Part shown: piece by piece, positions 33,411 through 46,300 of the stretch
Layout: every line of letters starts with the position of its first letter
Numbering within the stretch: the stretch's first letter is position 1
Assembly: GCA_037447655.1 (NCBI GenBank)
Contig: JBBHKE010003316.1
Coordinates: 62,001 to 126,000, forward strand
Origin: Zygnema cylindricum
Lineage: Eukaryota; Streptophyta; Zygnematophyceae; Zygnematales; Zygnemataceae
Length of the DNA stretch: 64,000 bases
Reading direction: 5' to 3'
Notes under the pieces: model-generated
Told to the model about the DNA's origin: nothing
Databases searched by the model: none
Seen by the model: only the letters and a program-made list of their open reading frames with translations
Program-made: the position numbers and the translations under genes

Positions 33411-36400
33411 ATAAATCACTATAAAAGTATACGACAAACGCATTCTCTCAAAGATTACAAAGGATTTTCAACATTTTGCTTGGAGTTTGTCGAAAAAAAA
33501 CAGGAATACAAAATTGGGGATGGAACCATACACCATTATTTAAGTGTTGTATTTTATTTTTTGTCTCTTTATTGTTTTGTTTTTATTTTTTGTATGAGTT
33601 GACGATGATTCCAAATGTACTTAGTGGATGGTTTTCTCGTACGGTTTTATTTATCTTGGGGCGAACGAGGGTCGTGATTTGGCGATAGTTACAAAAAATG
33701 AGAAAACAATTACAAAAAATGAAAAAACTAATGTAATAATTAATATTTATTTATCTTTCGTCTAACAAAGGTCGTGTTTTTGCAATGGCTCCAAGAAATG
33801 AGAAAACTAATATAGTAAGTTATTTATAAAACTTGAGATTCAACGCAATTGTGTTTTATTTTTATATACACAACCAAAAAAAACTAATTTTGCAAAGTTT
33901 TTTTTATGTTATTTTTTATTTGCATAGATTGCTTTTTATTTTAATAATTCGTGCATAACAAAAAACAAATTATTTTTTTTTTTTTTTTTTTTTTTTCAAT
34001 CCGCAAACATATAAGCCATCGAAAATTTAACAGATGCGTGGATCACTTAGACTTTTTTATTTGTTTGTTAAGTGTTGTGGCCCAACAGTTTTTTAAAAGG
34101 TGAGAATGAAAAACATTTTGTTATCCCACAAAACGCATGTTGGACGTGGACAAAGAGTTAAGCTGTCGGCAAAAAAAGGGTAGGTTTTATTAAGCTCAAC
34201 ATTTAAACTTTATTATGAATCTATTTGAAATAATCAATTTTTGTTATCTATGTTTTATGTTATATTTTTCCAAACTTTGACTTTTTATGGTAAATATTAC
34301 AGTATTCATCAAGAAGCCATCAAAGTGATGGGATGTTGCACATGTGACTATTTTTCGTATATTTATATTATAGATTTGCCCACCGATATTTCACTTTAAG
34401 TTTATAATCACCACTTTTCTTTTTTTTTCCACTTTTTTTTTCTCTCTTTCCCTCTATCTCACTGACTTTTTCTATTTTTTTCTCTCTCTCACCTTTTTTA
34501 TTATTTATGTTCAATAAAATATTTATTGGTTTCTTTTTGCATAAAAATGTTTAAGGTTCCAAATCTGAACGAGATTTAAGCTCTCAAAATTTCATACAAA
34601 CTATGTTATGTCTTAAAATTGTGTTTTTACAAGACCATGTTTTTTTCCAATATTTATTTCTTAATCTTCCTATCTTTACGGACAAATTGTTCTATTCTCA
34701 TTTGTGGTCGTCGTTGAAATATGGGTAAAAATTACATGTCTGAAAACATTGAACATGTGAGCTTTTATTTCTGCATGTCGGAAAATCAATCGATTCATTA
34801 TTTATGTGGAGTTAAATATATGGACGCAAAATTGATTTTATGGGAGAAAAAAAATATGTTGTGTGAATCGAAAAGTTGTTGGAGCACAACTACACACGTT
34901 AAATTTGTGTGTAAAACATACCATGATGGTGTAGGTGGACTCCATTCTATTGTGGATTTGGAATTAGGTGTTTCTTGAACTAGTTGGAAAAATAAAATAT
35001 CAGAAAGTCATTTATGATTAAAGAGTCATTTGGGAAAAAGTTTATAGAATAGCAAAGGTGAATGTTGTAACATTAAGTACGACATTGAGTACGACATTGG
35101 ACATGTTGCACGATCGCAAATTGATAAGCAAATGGAGTTTGAGCGACTTATTAAAGGGATTAACGATTGAAACAAACAAAAGTAAAATTGTAACTTGTGG
35201 GACTTTTTTTGCACTTGTTATAAACGTGTTTTTTCTTAAATTTTTAAACTTGGGATAAACATTTAATATATGTTTAAGTAATTTTTTTTATAAATTTAAA
35301 CTCAGGTAATGAGTTTGCTTATTGTTTTATTCTTTTTGGCTTATTTTGTGTTATTGTTTTGTTTGTTTGTTTTTAACTTTATTTAGTAGGAACCCTAAAA
35401 TCGCATGCCTTGTTTTTTTTTTTTTTTTTTTAAACGCTCAACCTTTAATGTTGTCGAAATCAATGATTTTTGTAATCTAATCCACAAAATGTTCATTTTA
35501 ATTAGCATTGACAACTAAAATTATTTAATATTTGTCGCCTAATGTGATTTTATCATAAAGTTGGATGTCGTGTACACACACACACAAATTTTATATGTAT
35601 GTTGTTTTATTTCTATTTTGTTTATCGACAATTACGTTAGGTTAAAAAGTTTTAGTTAAAGTCTTAGGGTTGTAAAACAAAATATATCTTAACAAAAATC
35701 AAAGACAGTTTCTCTATCATGGTCGATAAAAAATGTAGCCGTTGTATTTGTCAAATTTAATATGTTTAAAACATTGTAAGATTGAGGAACGATAACATTG
35801 ATCGTGTGAGTAAAATTGGTTCCATTTTTGGTTTTGTGACATTTTAAATGAAAATAGAAGTAACAACTAACTATTTTAATCATTTTTTGGTTTTTTTTTA
35901 GTTAATGCCTTTTGTCGAATATTTAATTGGATATCTTGTTTGTTTTATCAACAACAATGTTAGATTAAAAATTTATAATTTAATGGTTTTTATTAATAAA
36001 TTAATATTTCGCTATTAAAACGATAAATTTATTTGAGCGACATTAAATATGTATTGACGATGGCGACCGAAAAATAGATCAATTGAAACAATGTCATGGC
36101 CGCTAAGGACCAACCAGCAGCAAATTCAATGATGAATTACTCTATTTTAAGTAGCGACGTCTCGATGAGATCGACGATATTAACGTGGCCGCAATGGTAG
36201 CATCTTTGTTTATATTTTGTGTAATTTGGGAAGTTTTCATGCATTTGTGTTTATTGTGTTTGTTTTAATTGCAATTTGACATCACCCGCCGCAAAAGCTT
36301 CTATTTATCCGTTTGCGTCCTCCCGCAAAACGTTGTATATCGCTCGCTAGGAAAGGTATAACTGGCCCGGTGGCGACTTAGAGGGCCAACTAGAAATGTG

Positions 36401-36440
36401 TCGAATCGGCCTCCGCGGGAGTCTCCGAAAGGATACCCTA
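33411..36440. other. AT-rich stretch, no gene recognised
   Basis: T- and A-run rich sequence, clearly poorer in GC than the flanks. Short frames at 33476-33688, 34721-34978 (85 codons) and 35058-35258 have no recognisable motifs. A (CA)n run is near 35573. Confidence 0.5.
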
Positions 36441-36905
36441 CGGAGGTCGCAAACGTTCGACCGAAACCATGATCGACTGTTAACCGACCGCCCGCGTCGG
36501 ATTCGGAACGAATTCGGTCGCCAAATTTCGGGGGGTCGGGCGGATTCGGGCAGTTAACTCACAGAAAAAAAAAAAATCGGTTACGGCCAGGTAAGCAAAA
36601 AAAACAAAATATTGAAAATTTTGTACGTGTCTATACAATTCAATATTATTATACTTTGTACTCTTGTTATCGTGGAAGGTATACGGGAGATGTACCACTA
36701 ATTTTGTACTTATTCGGGTACGGACGAATACGGGTAATCGCGAGAAATCGAGTTTCGGTTAATTTTTACTTTTGTAAATTCGTTTCATTTAACGGTTAAC
36801 AATTTTCGAGCGTGACATAACCCGGCCGAGCGTCGGGTACTCAAATTTTGGGGAAAAAAAGCTGTCAGGTTCGGTTATCCAAAATTTTGACTTTTACGAC
36901 CTTTG
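36441..36905. mobile_element. hAT-like MITE, family E, copy 2
   Basis: It begins CGGAGGTCGCAAACGTTCG and ends ACTTTTACGACCTTTG. The internal order matches copies 1 and 3 (GGAACGAATTCGG, GGTTACGGCCAGGTAAGC, GTGGAAGGTATxxGGGAGATG). It is more diverged than copy 3. Confidence 0.6.
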
Positions 36906-36984
36906 TCTTACGGTCGGCTTTACTCTCCTCAAGCCGCCACGATTCTCCTCATTTCGATTTGTACCGACCTCAAACTCTCCTCGC

Positions 36985-39162
36985 GAAGCTTGATACCGCG
37001 ACGGTTCCCACGATTGGTTATTGAAGGGTAAAAGGTCTAGATATATCGCTTCGAGTCGAGTAAAAATGTTATCATCATCTAGGTAAACCATAAATGTATA
37101 TACTATACATTAGTATTGTATATAATATTACTACCGTCTATAATATATAATATGAGTGTCACGTATCACAAACCACTCTACACGGGACTCTAGTAAGGAC
37201 TGAAGTACTTCCATTTTAATAAAGTTGTACTTCATAAAACAAAACATTTAAAACTCAAATTTAAGAAAAAGACTTACACTTCTTAATTTTATCAAACGTA
37301 AATCAACAAATGGTATGCATTCTAATATCGGCAGACTCTAAATCAATCAATAAAGCAAAAAAAAAATATAATACTTCATAATCCTTCAAATATTATATTT
37401 CAAACGCTATTATTTTCTTAGATGGGTAAGCGACTTACAAAAAAAATCACATATTCTTTTCTTCTTATGGAATTAAAGCATAAATATTAAGAATCTTAAG
37501 ATCATTATAATTTTTTTTTTAACTTATTGTCTCTTTGAAATTACAAGACTACCATGCGAAAACATGTAACAAAAAGACAATTTTGGGTTAAATACATTTT
37601 GTGGAAGGGGTATAAGGGGTATGGGGGCTTATAAGCATTTTGACAATAGTTATTGTCCACTCGAAATCATTTTCTATATCAAGCCCAAAATGAAATCCCT
37701 ACGTTCTCATCCCTCTCACTCACGGTCCAAAAGCATATCATTGATAATGTAGTTGCCGTCAAATTTAAGCACCTACTTCAGGCGCCCCCTTCGGGCGAAG
37801 CACGAGGTCGACTTGTTAGTGGTCATGGGTTGGAGCTTGGATTGTTGATACACCGATTTTTGGTTCACTCTGTTTTTCCCCCCCTCAATTTTCTCTGCGC
37901 TTCGCTTACGGTTCAATTGTCCACACCTTTCGCTTTTAGGCAAGCACCGTTGCATTTTAGTCAGGCTTTAGATGGGCAAGGCGTCCATTTGCTTCGTTGC
38001 TCGCACGGTTGGGAGCGATCAACAACACACAATTTGGTACGCGATGGATTCATTGTAGTGGGTAACGAAGCAGAATACATAATTAAACATGAAGTGTCAC
38101 ATATACTCACACCACATTCTCTATCAAAATATACATGTGGCCCTTGTGTGGAAATTCTATTTTGACACGGAGCGTTTAGAACAAACGTCTTTCTTACAAA
38201 ATGTAGAGGATCCCAAGTTTCCTCACTGTTACTACTACATATTAATGTTGCGGCTCAGGATGCAACTCTTAAAAAAAACGCGACTAGACGCATTGAGACC
38301 CAACTAGGATTTTTATACCATTTTATTTTATGAGATGAGACTTTTAACTCTTTCGTTAACAACTTTTTACGATTGTGCTCGACGATAGTTTGAACTAAGA
38401 GGACTTCATAACCTTTCTCCAACTCTCATGCCGACTTTTTGTGACCTACGTACCTATGTTGCCATTTAGATTTCTCAAGATTCGACCTTTGTTGAAGAAA
38501 ACCTAGTGGAGAACGATTGTCGAGGATTGAGTGACTTATCCTTGCGTTGCATTGAGCATATAAAGGACAATGTAGTTTTAAACTTTAGTAAGCCGTAACA
38601 TTGACATTTGGCCATGGACCCCATTTCTCTTTTGCAGTAAGTGTACAAGGTAGGTTTTTGGTGTTCGTAAGGTGTGGTTTTTATTTTGTTTTTCTGTTTT
38701 TTGCTTTTGGTGTACTTGCTTTCCCATTTAGGCTTATATGGTTGTTCAATCTTTTGTTTTGGTTGTAGTCTTTAAGGATTGGTAGGATATTAATGTTTGC
38801 ACGGTTTGGTTTTTAATTTTGTTTTTTTTTTTGTTTTTGGTGTACTCGCTTTCCCTTTTAGGCAGTGTGTGTTTCAAAGGCTTCTTGCCGACATTCAATA
38901 TTCAACTAATTTTAGGTACCTAATAATCGATATATTGTTACTATATATCAAGAAGCTAAATATATAAGCCGATATATCGACCAATAATTCGATATATTTA
39001 TACCGCGATATATCAAAGTTAAAGGTAGTTCAAAATATTTTCAAAAGCCCCCTCTCCCACCATACTATTTTCCATACCATATTGAGCTTTCTAATCATTT
39101 GATATTCGATTTATCGAATATCAAATTTATCGCAATAATTTTTTAACTGAGACACAACACTA
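36985..39162 (+). mobile_element. hAT F-related ~2.2-kb element, copy 1
   Basis: It aligns with 40528-42790 over most of its length. Shared parts are a 5' block with AGATATATCGCTTCG and ATAATATGxGTGTCACGTATC, a central degenerate reading frame, and a 3' block of tandem TTTTAGGCTTATAT units. The right end ACACAACACTA is the element F terminus. The left terminus is eroded. Confidence 0.55.
37653..38290 (+). pseudogene. Degenerate reverse-transcriptase-associated ORF, copy 1
   Basis: The frame 37653-38165 reads HLLRCSHGWERSTTHNLVRD, then IVVGNEAEYIIKHEVSHILTP, then after a frame break NVAAQDATLKK. The pattern C-x2-Gx-E-Rx3-H-x2-V-R-D resembles a domain I associate with retroelement-like reading frames of plants (a memory-based, low-certainty match). 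The same protein is encoded by the broken copy at 41250-41965. Stops and frame shifts exclude function. Confidence 0.5.
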
Positions 39163-39204
39163 CTTTTAGGCTTATATGTCCAACCTTTGTTGTTGTTTTA
39201 GTCC

Positions 39205-39700
39205 ATAGTTTAGAAGTAGGCGTTTTTATGGTAGGCCGTTGGTAGGCGCACAAAAAACTTGGCACAAAACTCGTGTAGAGTAGGCATACTGTATGTGTGT
39301 GCGTTTGTGCACACTCTTGTATGAACCTATGAATCTGACGTATGATCATAGTACAGCGCATGCCGTCGGACGAAATTTTTACACGGCGTAGGATGAGTTG
39401 TGTTATGGGCTTTTCATGTGATCTTCTTAGATCACAACTTTGATAAACGACCGTCCGATCGTTAAAATCTTACGGTTTAAATAAAAAACACCTAAAAACT
39501 CACAGATTTTTTTTTTTTTGTCTGAATGTTTTTCAAAATTTAGACTCGACGTTTAATTCTCTATCGATTGATGTGCAACTCAACCCTGTTACCTTTTTTT
39601 CATTTTGCGACCAATACATTATGGGTCTTAAGGTCATATTGTATGTTTTGCGTACAATAGGCATACTGTATGGGCCTACTTTCACCTACTTTTGAACTAT
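39205..39700. mobile_element. Mutator-like MITE with ~10-bp TSD
   Basis: The left end ATAGTTTAGAAGTAGG and right end CCTACTTTTGAACTAT are inverted repeats. The flanks are GTTTTAGTCC (39195-39204) and ATTTTAGTCC (39701-39710), matching 9 of 10. It shares inverted subterminal blocks GTAGGCC and TGTGATCTxxTTAGATCxC with the element at 59805-60069. It is non-coding. Confidence 0.75.
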
Positions 39701-40089
39701 ATTTTAGTCCTTATGTATGTTGGTCTTTTACCTTTAATGGTCATCTAACGATTTTTAGGTGCAAGCATGTTTTTTAACTTTGATGGTCTTACCGATAGCG
39801 TTTTTGGCTATAAAATGTTCTTCATAAATACCTTTGAAACCCTAAAGAAATCACTAGAAACTAAGGGTATGTCCCCATGTACTTGTAACTTAGCAAACTT
39901 ACTTTGTATTTTAACGCGGATCCGTCGGTCCCGGTTTTCAAATGTCCCGATGTCTCTAAGGACGAAAGTTTGTAAGGATGAAATCTTAACTTACGTTTGT
40001 GACGATTGTATACGTCGACGATACCTGTGACGATTGTCAACGTTTACAATATGTGGTCGCACGTTATTGGAGGGAGGAGGGAGGGAGAG

Positions 40090-40500
40090 GGAATGTAGAG
40101 GGAAGGCTTACCTGAGCTGACGATCTATAGAAAAGGTCTGCCTTTCCACCCTGTGACAGGGGAGAGAGAGAGAGAGATAGTAGAGAGAGAAAAAGATGGA
40201 GACAGATATATAGGGGTGGGGCAGTGAAAGGTAATGGATGTGCGAGAAAGGACAAAAAATAAAAATTGTCGTAAAAGAAACAACTTGTCCAATCCGAACT
40301 TTAAAAAGTTAGGGTTGCGAGTAGAATGAGAGAGTGACGCATGTGCCAGCGTAAAAACTTTTGCCTTTGTTTGTTTTTTGTTTTTCGTCCTTTTTTGTTT
40401 TTCGTCTTTTTTTGTTTTTTTTGGCCGTCGTCGGAATAGTACAGTACGGTTATGTAGTCAACGCAAAAAAAGTATATTTTGTCGTTTTCTTAAAATCACT
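40090..40500. repeat. Dispersed repeat G, copy 2
   Basis: It is collinear with 29270-29670 in the same orientation and differs mainly in the GA-rich spacer length. On the minus strand it reads GGKADLFYRSSAQ followed by GTAAGCC. Confidence 0.65.
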
Positions 40501-40527
40501 TCATCGGGGAGCTCGACAGATAGTTCG

Positions 40528-42790
40528 TAGTGTTGTGCATCGCTAAATTTTATATCGCGATGATTCCCGAAACCGGTTATCGAACGGTACAGATATATCG
40601 CTTCGGGACGAATAAGAATATTATCGCCAATATTTAGGTGAAACATATATATAATGTACATTAGTACTGTATACAATATTATTAGTTTATTACTTTATTA
40701 CCGACTACAATATATAATATGCGTGTCACGTATCACAAACCGGTCCGTACAAGACTCCAGTACGGACTGCGCGCACTTACATTCCCTAAAAGTCGTACTT
40801 TATTAAACCAAACATTTAGGACCCAAATTTAAGAAAGAAATAATAATTTCTAACTTTCTCAAGAGTAAACCAGCAAATTGTAAGCATTTTTAGATCAGCA
40901 GACTGTAATCCACTCGGTAAAGCAAAAAAAGTTACTATACTTCCTAGTCTTTTCAATTTTATGCTCCAAACCCTATTAATTTCCTAGATGGGGTAACTTC
41001 CAAAAAAATCACATATTCTTTTCTTCACATGTATTTTGAGAAAAAATATTAAAAATCTTGCAATCATTGGAAATCTTATTCGTAACTTTTTCTCTCTTTG
41101 CAATAACAAACCTATAATGCAAAAATATGAAACAAAAAAGCAGTTTTGGGTTAAAGACGTTTTGAGGAAGGGGTATGGAATTTATCGGGGCTTATTGACA
41201 TTTCGACAATAGGTATTGTCCACTCAATAACTTTTACTATATCAAGCTCATGAGGATTTCCCTGCGTTCTCGTCCCTTCCACTCACGAGTGCAAAAGCAT
41301 ATCATTGATAATGTAGTCGTCTCAAATTCAAGCACCCACTTGAGGCGCTCCCTACGGGTGAAGCACGAGGTTGATTTTGATCTTGTTCGTGGCCATGGGT
41401 TGGAGCTTGGCTTGTTGTTACACCAAATTTTGCCTCACTTTGTTTATCTTCCCCTACATTATCTTTGCGCTTCGCTTATGGGTTGGCTTGCCACAAATTT
41501 CGGCTTTAGACAAGCCCCATTTCATTTTGGCCAAGTTATATACGAGAAGGCGTCCATTTGATTAGATGCTCGAACGGTGGGGAGCGGTCAACAATACACA
41601 ACATGGTACGGGGTACAATCGTTGTAGTGGGTAATGAAGCAAGATACACAGTCAAACATGAAGTGTCACATATACTTACACCACATTCTCAATCTATATA
41701 TACATGTGGCCTTTGTGTGGATCATGTGCTTTACACGAAGTGGTGAGAACAAACGTATTCCTCATGAACCTTAAAGGATCCCATGTTTCCTCGCGATTCA
41801 CACTACATACGGATGTTGCGGCTCGTGATGCAGTAGCTAAAAAAAGCGCGACTAAACGCATCGAGACCCAACTGGCAGTTTCGTACCATTTTTTTCAAAG
41901 ATATGGGACCTTTAACTCTTCCTTTAACAAAGTTTTACGACTCCCCTTGACGACCTTTTTAGGTTAGAAGACTTCACAACTATTCTCTCACTCTCATATT
42001 CGCTTTTCGTTACCTACGTATCTATGTTGCCGTTTAGCTTTCCCAATATTCGACCCTTGTACAACAGAGCTTGGTGGAGAATAATGGTCTAGGATTGAGA
42101 GACCTAACCTCACACCACTCGGAACATATAGACGATATTTGTAGTTAAGAATTTTAGTCTGCCATAACACTAACATCGGGCAAACGACCCCCTTCCTCTT
42201 TAGTTGTAAGTGTATAAGCTAGGGTTTTAGTGTTTGTACGGTTTCGTTTTCACTTTTGTTTTTTGTTTGTTTTTGGTGTAACTGTTTTCCCATTTTAGGC
42301 TTATTTTATTTTTCAACCTTTGTTGTGGTTTTAGTCGATTGGAAAGTTTTCAATGTTTGTACGCTTTGGTTTTCATTTTTTTTTGTTTTCGGTGTAATTG
42401 TTTTCCCTTTTAGTCTTATATTGTTGTTTAACCTTTGTTGCGGTTTTAGTCTTTAAGGATATTGGTCTTTTACATTTGATGACCATCAACTATTTTTCGT
42501 TATAAGCATGCTTTTTAAACTTTGATGTTCTCACCAATTACGTTTTTGACGATCAAATCTTATTCATAAAGACCTTTGAAACCCCACGTAAATCAGTAGA
42601 AACTAAAGTCAATCACGACCATAATTTATATTGACATATCGGCCTAATATATCGTAAAAATATCGTAATGGTTTTCCTATCAATATTATCGATCCGTAGG
42701 TCAAAAACAGGTAGATAGTTACATATCGATTATCGGTAAGAGGCGTTTTGGTAGAAAGTTACATACAAATTATCGGTAAGAGGCTACAGT
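40528..42790 (+). mobile_element. hAT F-related ~2.2-kb element, copy 2
   Basis: It begins TAGTGTTGTGCATCGCTAAA, the same terminus as the 11740 element. A CGATGATTCCC, GGTTATCGAACGGT, AGATATATCG block follows, parallel to that element. The body carries the second copy of the degenerate frame and the TTTTAGGC tandem units. The 3' region ends in TATCGGTAAGAGGC repeats, and a clean terminal repeat is not seen. Confidence 0.5.
41250..41965 (+). pseudogene. Degenerate reverse-transcriptase-associated ORF, copy 2
   Basis: Three overlapping frames (41250, 41558 and 41704) carry the same protein as the 37653 copy: VQKHIIDNVV, GHGLELGLLLH, LIRCSNGGERSTIHNMVRG, KHEVSHILTPHS, then DVAARDAVAKKSATKRIETQ. 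Frame breaks near 41560 and 41740 interrupt it. Having two copies allows a partial consensus of the original protein. Confidence 0.5.
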
Positions 42791-42818
42791 ACTGATAAAT
42801 CTTCTCCATACTCACTGT

Positions 42819-43300
42819 CAAAGGTTGCAATTGGGTACCCGAATCCGTATCCGACCGTTACCCGACCGTTACCCGACCGCCCTCTTCGGATCCGGAACGG
42901 ATTCGGGTTCCAAATTTTGGAGGCCGATCGGATTCGGGCGGGTGATTCACAAATAAATAAAAAAAACCGGGTACGGTCGGGTAAGCAAAAAACGTTTTTT
43001 TTTTAAGGTTTTGTACTGTCCATACTATCCAACATAATTGTACTTTTTACTCTTGGTATCGTGGAAGGTATGAGAGAGATGCACTATACCATTAATTTTG
43101 TACATATTCGGGTATGGGCGGTTACGGGTATTCGCGAGAAATCGAGTTTCGGTTAACTTTTATTTTCGTAAACGCGTATCGGGTACCGGGTAACAATTTA
43201 GGAGCGTGACATAACCGGGTCGGGTATCGGGTGTTCAGATTTTGAACATAACAAATTTGTCGGTTTCGGGTATCTAGAATTTTAACTTTTGCGACCTCTG
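42819..43300. mobile_element. hAT-like MITE, family E, copy 3, with 8-bp TSD
   Basis: The left end CAAAGGTTGCAATTGGGTA and right end CTTTTGCGACCTCTG are inverse. The flanks are CTCACTGT (42811-42818) and CTCACTGG (43301-43308), matching 7 of 8. The right border is only about 84 bases before the ATG of the GH26 gene. Confidence 0.8.
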
Positions 43301-43391
43301 CTCACTGGGCGTATTTTGCGTATGTTTCACTGATGTATTACTTTCTGATTAATGAAAATATTGAGCTGGGAATATTTAGCATCGGCCAGTC

Positions 43392-46300
43392 ATGGCAACC
43401 ATGGCTGTGCTTATTGTTATCGTTCTCTCTTTGATCTTAAGTTCAACTGCATTAGGACACTCTGACGGTGTTGACTTCATTCTTCAAAATCCGTACAATC
43501 ATAAAATTCCGCATGGTCTATCAAACTTATTTGCTTCTTCTGATTCCGCAAAAGGAGTGAGACGAGCACTGCTGGAGCCCGTGGAGGGTGCATATGTCGG
43601 TGTGACCTATAACAACTCTGTGTCTCTGGAGAAGTATTCTGACTTTATCCAATTTAAGCCGACAACTATTGGAGCATTTTGCCATTTTCCTATGACGCTG
43701 GAAGACAAAAAGTCACTGCGACCTCTTCTGAAGCAGGCTAGTCTTCTTTCTATTTGTTTGTTTTATGGCAAGCATGGAGGAGCAGGAAAGTTTGTTGTTA
43801 ATGCCAGAGTAGAAAATAAATGTTTATAGGTTTGTTTTTTTGTTTTTTTTGTTTAGCAAGTTACTCATTCAATCTTGTGCAGTTGTCATCCCAGTGATGC
43901 ACAAGCAAAATTTTTGTGAGAGCAATTTTTTTTTTGTGTTGAAAACTCAATTTTCAAACTTGATTAGCAACTTTATCCGGATGCATTTTGTAGAATGGTC
44001 AAATATGATTGGGAACAAAAAACCATTTTTACCTGTGTTTGTGAATGATGGAGTATAAATGCTGTTGTCACATTGCACTTTTTCCAATGACAGAGAAGGA
44101 GTGCATTGAGCATTTTGTTTTTCGTATCTTGGATAGTATGCACCTCCTCAGCTGAATTCTAATTGTTTTCATTGGAAACTTTTGGAAGCAGGTTGCTAAT
44201 GTTAATGGAATGCTGGTGCTCACCTTGGAGCCTTACCTTGGCCTCAGTTTTGTAACAGAACGGGCATGTCGTGAATTGGTGGAATTCATCGCACCCTACG
44301 AAACTTTGGGCGTCTCATTTTTCCTGCGGTTCGGCCATGAGATGAATGGTGCCTGGTGAGCGCAATCAACTGAGTGACTAAAATTCCTGAAGGGTGCAGT
44401 CTGGTGATGTACTTACATATATGTAGATTATGAGGATTCCTTTTTGAAGATGTAGGGAGACATTGGAAGGCAGGAGATGGAAGCAGCGCCATGGATTGCA
44501 TTTAAATTTTTTCAGCCCAATTGTAAACCAGTCAACGGAGAGGCACGAGATGGAGACTGTTATGGATTGCATTTGTGAATTTTCAACCTTATTGTAGCCA
44601 TTTGTTGAAAAGAGCGTTTTTCCGTTTCATGATTTTTTTTAGTCTTGGGTGTTTTGCAGGTATCCATGGTGTCAAAAGCCAACTAAATACAAGGAGAAGT
44701 TCCGTATGGTGGCTCGGTTTGTACAGTCTTTTACGTGTCGAACAGCAATGTTATGGGCGCCCAACAATGGTGGAAGTTATCCGTTCGCCGGTTTTTATGT
44801 ATGCAGGAAATGGTTCTGCTCAGATTTCAACATCCTGGATACAAACAATGACGGGAAGTTGACAATGGAGGATGACATGTATACACCATACTATCCTGGA
44901 GACGACGTTGTGGATTGGGTGGGAATGACTATGTACCATTGGGGGCGTAAAGCACCGTGGGGCAAAAATGTGATTCCAGAGCCAAACGCTTTCTGGGATA
45001 GGGTATGTGCTCTGTCGACAATCCCTTCCACTAGACAGACAACATTGTTGTTATGATGTTTGATCTGTTGATATAGAGATTTTTGCCTATTTGCAAAGCT
45101 TTATGACAAAGCCCCTCACATGTGATTTTTTTTTTGACCAATGTCATTGATGGGAGTCACAATTCGTTGCATTTGCATATGGCATCTAATTGGACACGTT
45201 AAAAACTTTATTTTTATCGGTTTTCTTCTTCAGTTATATCTGCAGAGCATATGCATCAAACTTTGCTTGAAAGAAAGAAACTTTGCTTGTGCCATGGTTG
45301 CAGCTCACAGGCAATTATGACGGTGAAAATGGCAATGAAACGGCTGTGCCAGATTTTTATGCCATGTTCTGTAATGACTCTGTCCACATGAAACCACTTG
45401 CGGTTCCAGAGGTGTCTGCAATGTGGAATCCCAACAGTGATTGTTGTGACACAGAGTTGGCAGTAAAATCTGATTGGTGGACTCAGGTGAAAGCAACTTA
45501 AGCTTTTTCTTCTCTGGATTCATGACATGAATAGGATAGCATATCCCTGATTTTTTTCTCTGTTGTGCAGTGAATGTCGCTCAACTCATTAGCTGGCATT
45601 AACCTCACAGATTTCCCTGTACTGAACATTGTCCCAATGGGTACATTTGCTTTTGTGTAAGACAAGTTTATTTAGACAGCGGTGCCTTGTTCAATCATAG
45701 CAAGTTTGCAATGTTGTCTGAAAGCATCACATCAAAATAATTTTGTTGGAGGTTTTCTAAGAGCATTCTGTAGCTGATTTTGTGTTTACCTTTAGCCAGA
45801 AAGATAATTTATTTCGGAGTCTCTTATAATTTTTGGGAAAGACCAAAAATTGGGCAGGCTGACATATATCTGTTTATTCTGATGTTTCATGTGTCCTGCA
45901 TGCGTGTCTTTTGTGTATCACTGGGAGTTAAGCCATACATCCTTTTCTGACTGTAATCACCAATACTTGAAGGATCAAACCCTTTCATGGAATGACATCG
46001 GATGTCATGGTGCTGCAGCTGTTCAATGTAGGAGTTGACAAATCGGGCGCTCGTGATGTTTCAAAGTGGCTACCACGCCTTAAAATGGTATCATGGTTCG
46101 ATGAGCGCAAACACGAGGTGAAGACTTTACCGCCTATATCCCGGATTGTTGTAAAAAATCAATCTTGGGACCTTGCTTCTCTGGGTATTATCTCTTCCAT
46201 TAATGCTGGCATGTGATGAGTGGTAACATATATGGAACACGCCTTTATGGTTGAATGATAAGGGAAGTAAGTGTTGGCGGAACTTCAATAGTGTGACATA

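Noticed and set aside
34721-34978. 85-codon ORF in the AT-rich island
   Set aside because: No recognised motif, no splice context and background codon composition; not called as a gene.
45572-45645. Possible extra GH26 exon (MSLNSLAGINLTDFP) after WWTQ
   Set aside because: It opens with an in-frame TGA after the acceptor, and its end does not match the phase of the next exon. Exon 45304-45486 joins directly and in phase to 46019, giving a better family fit.
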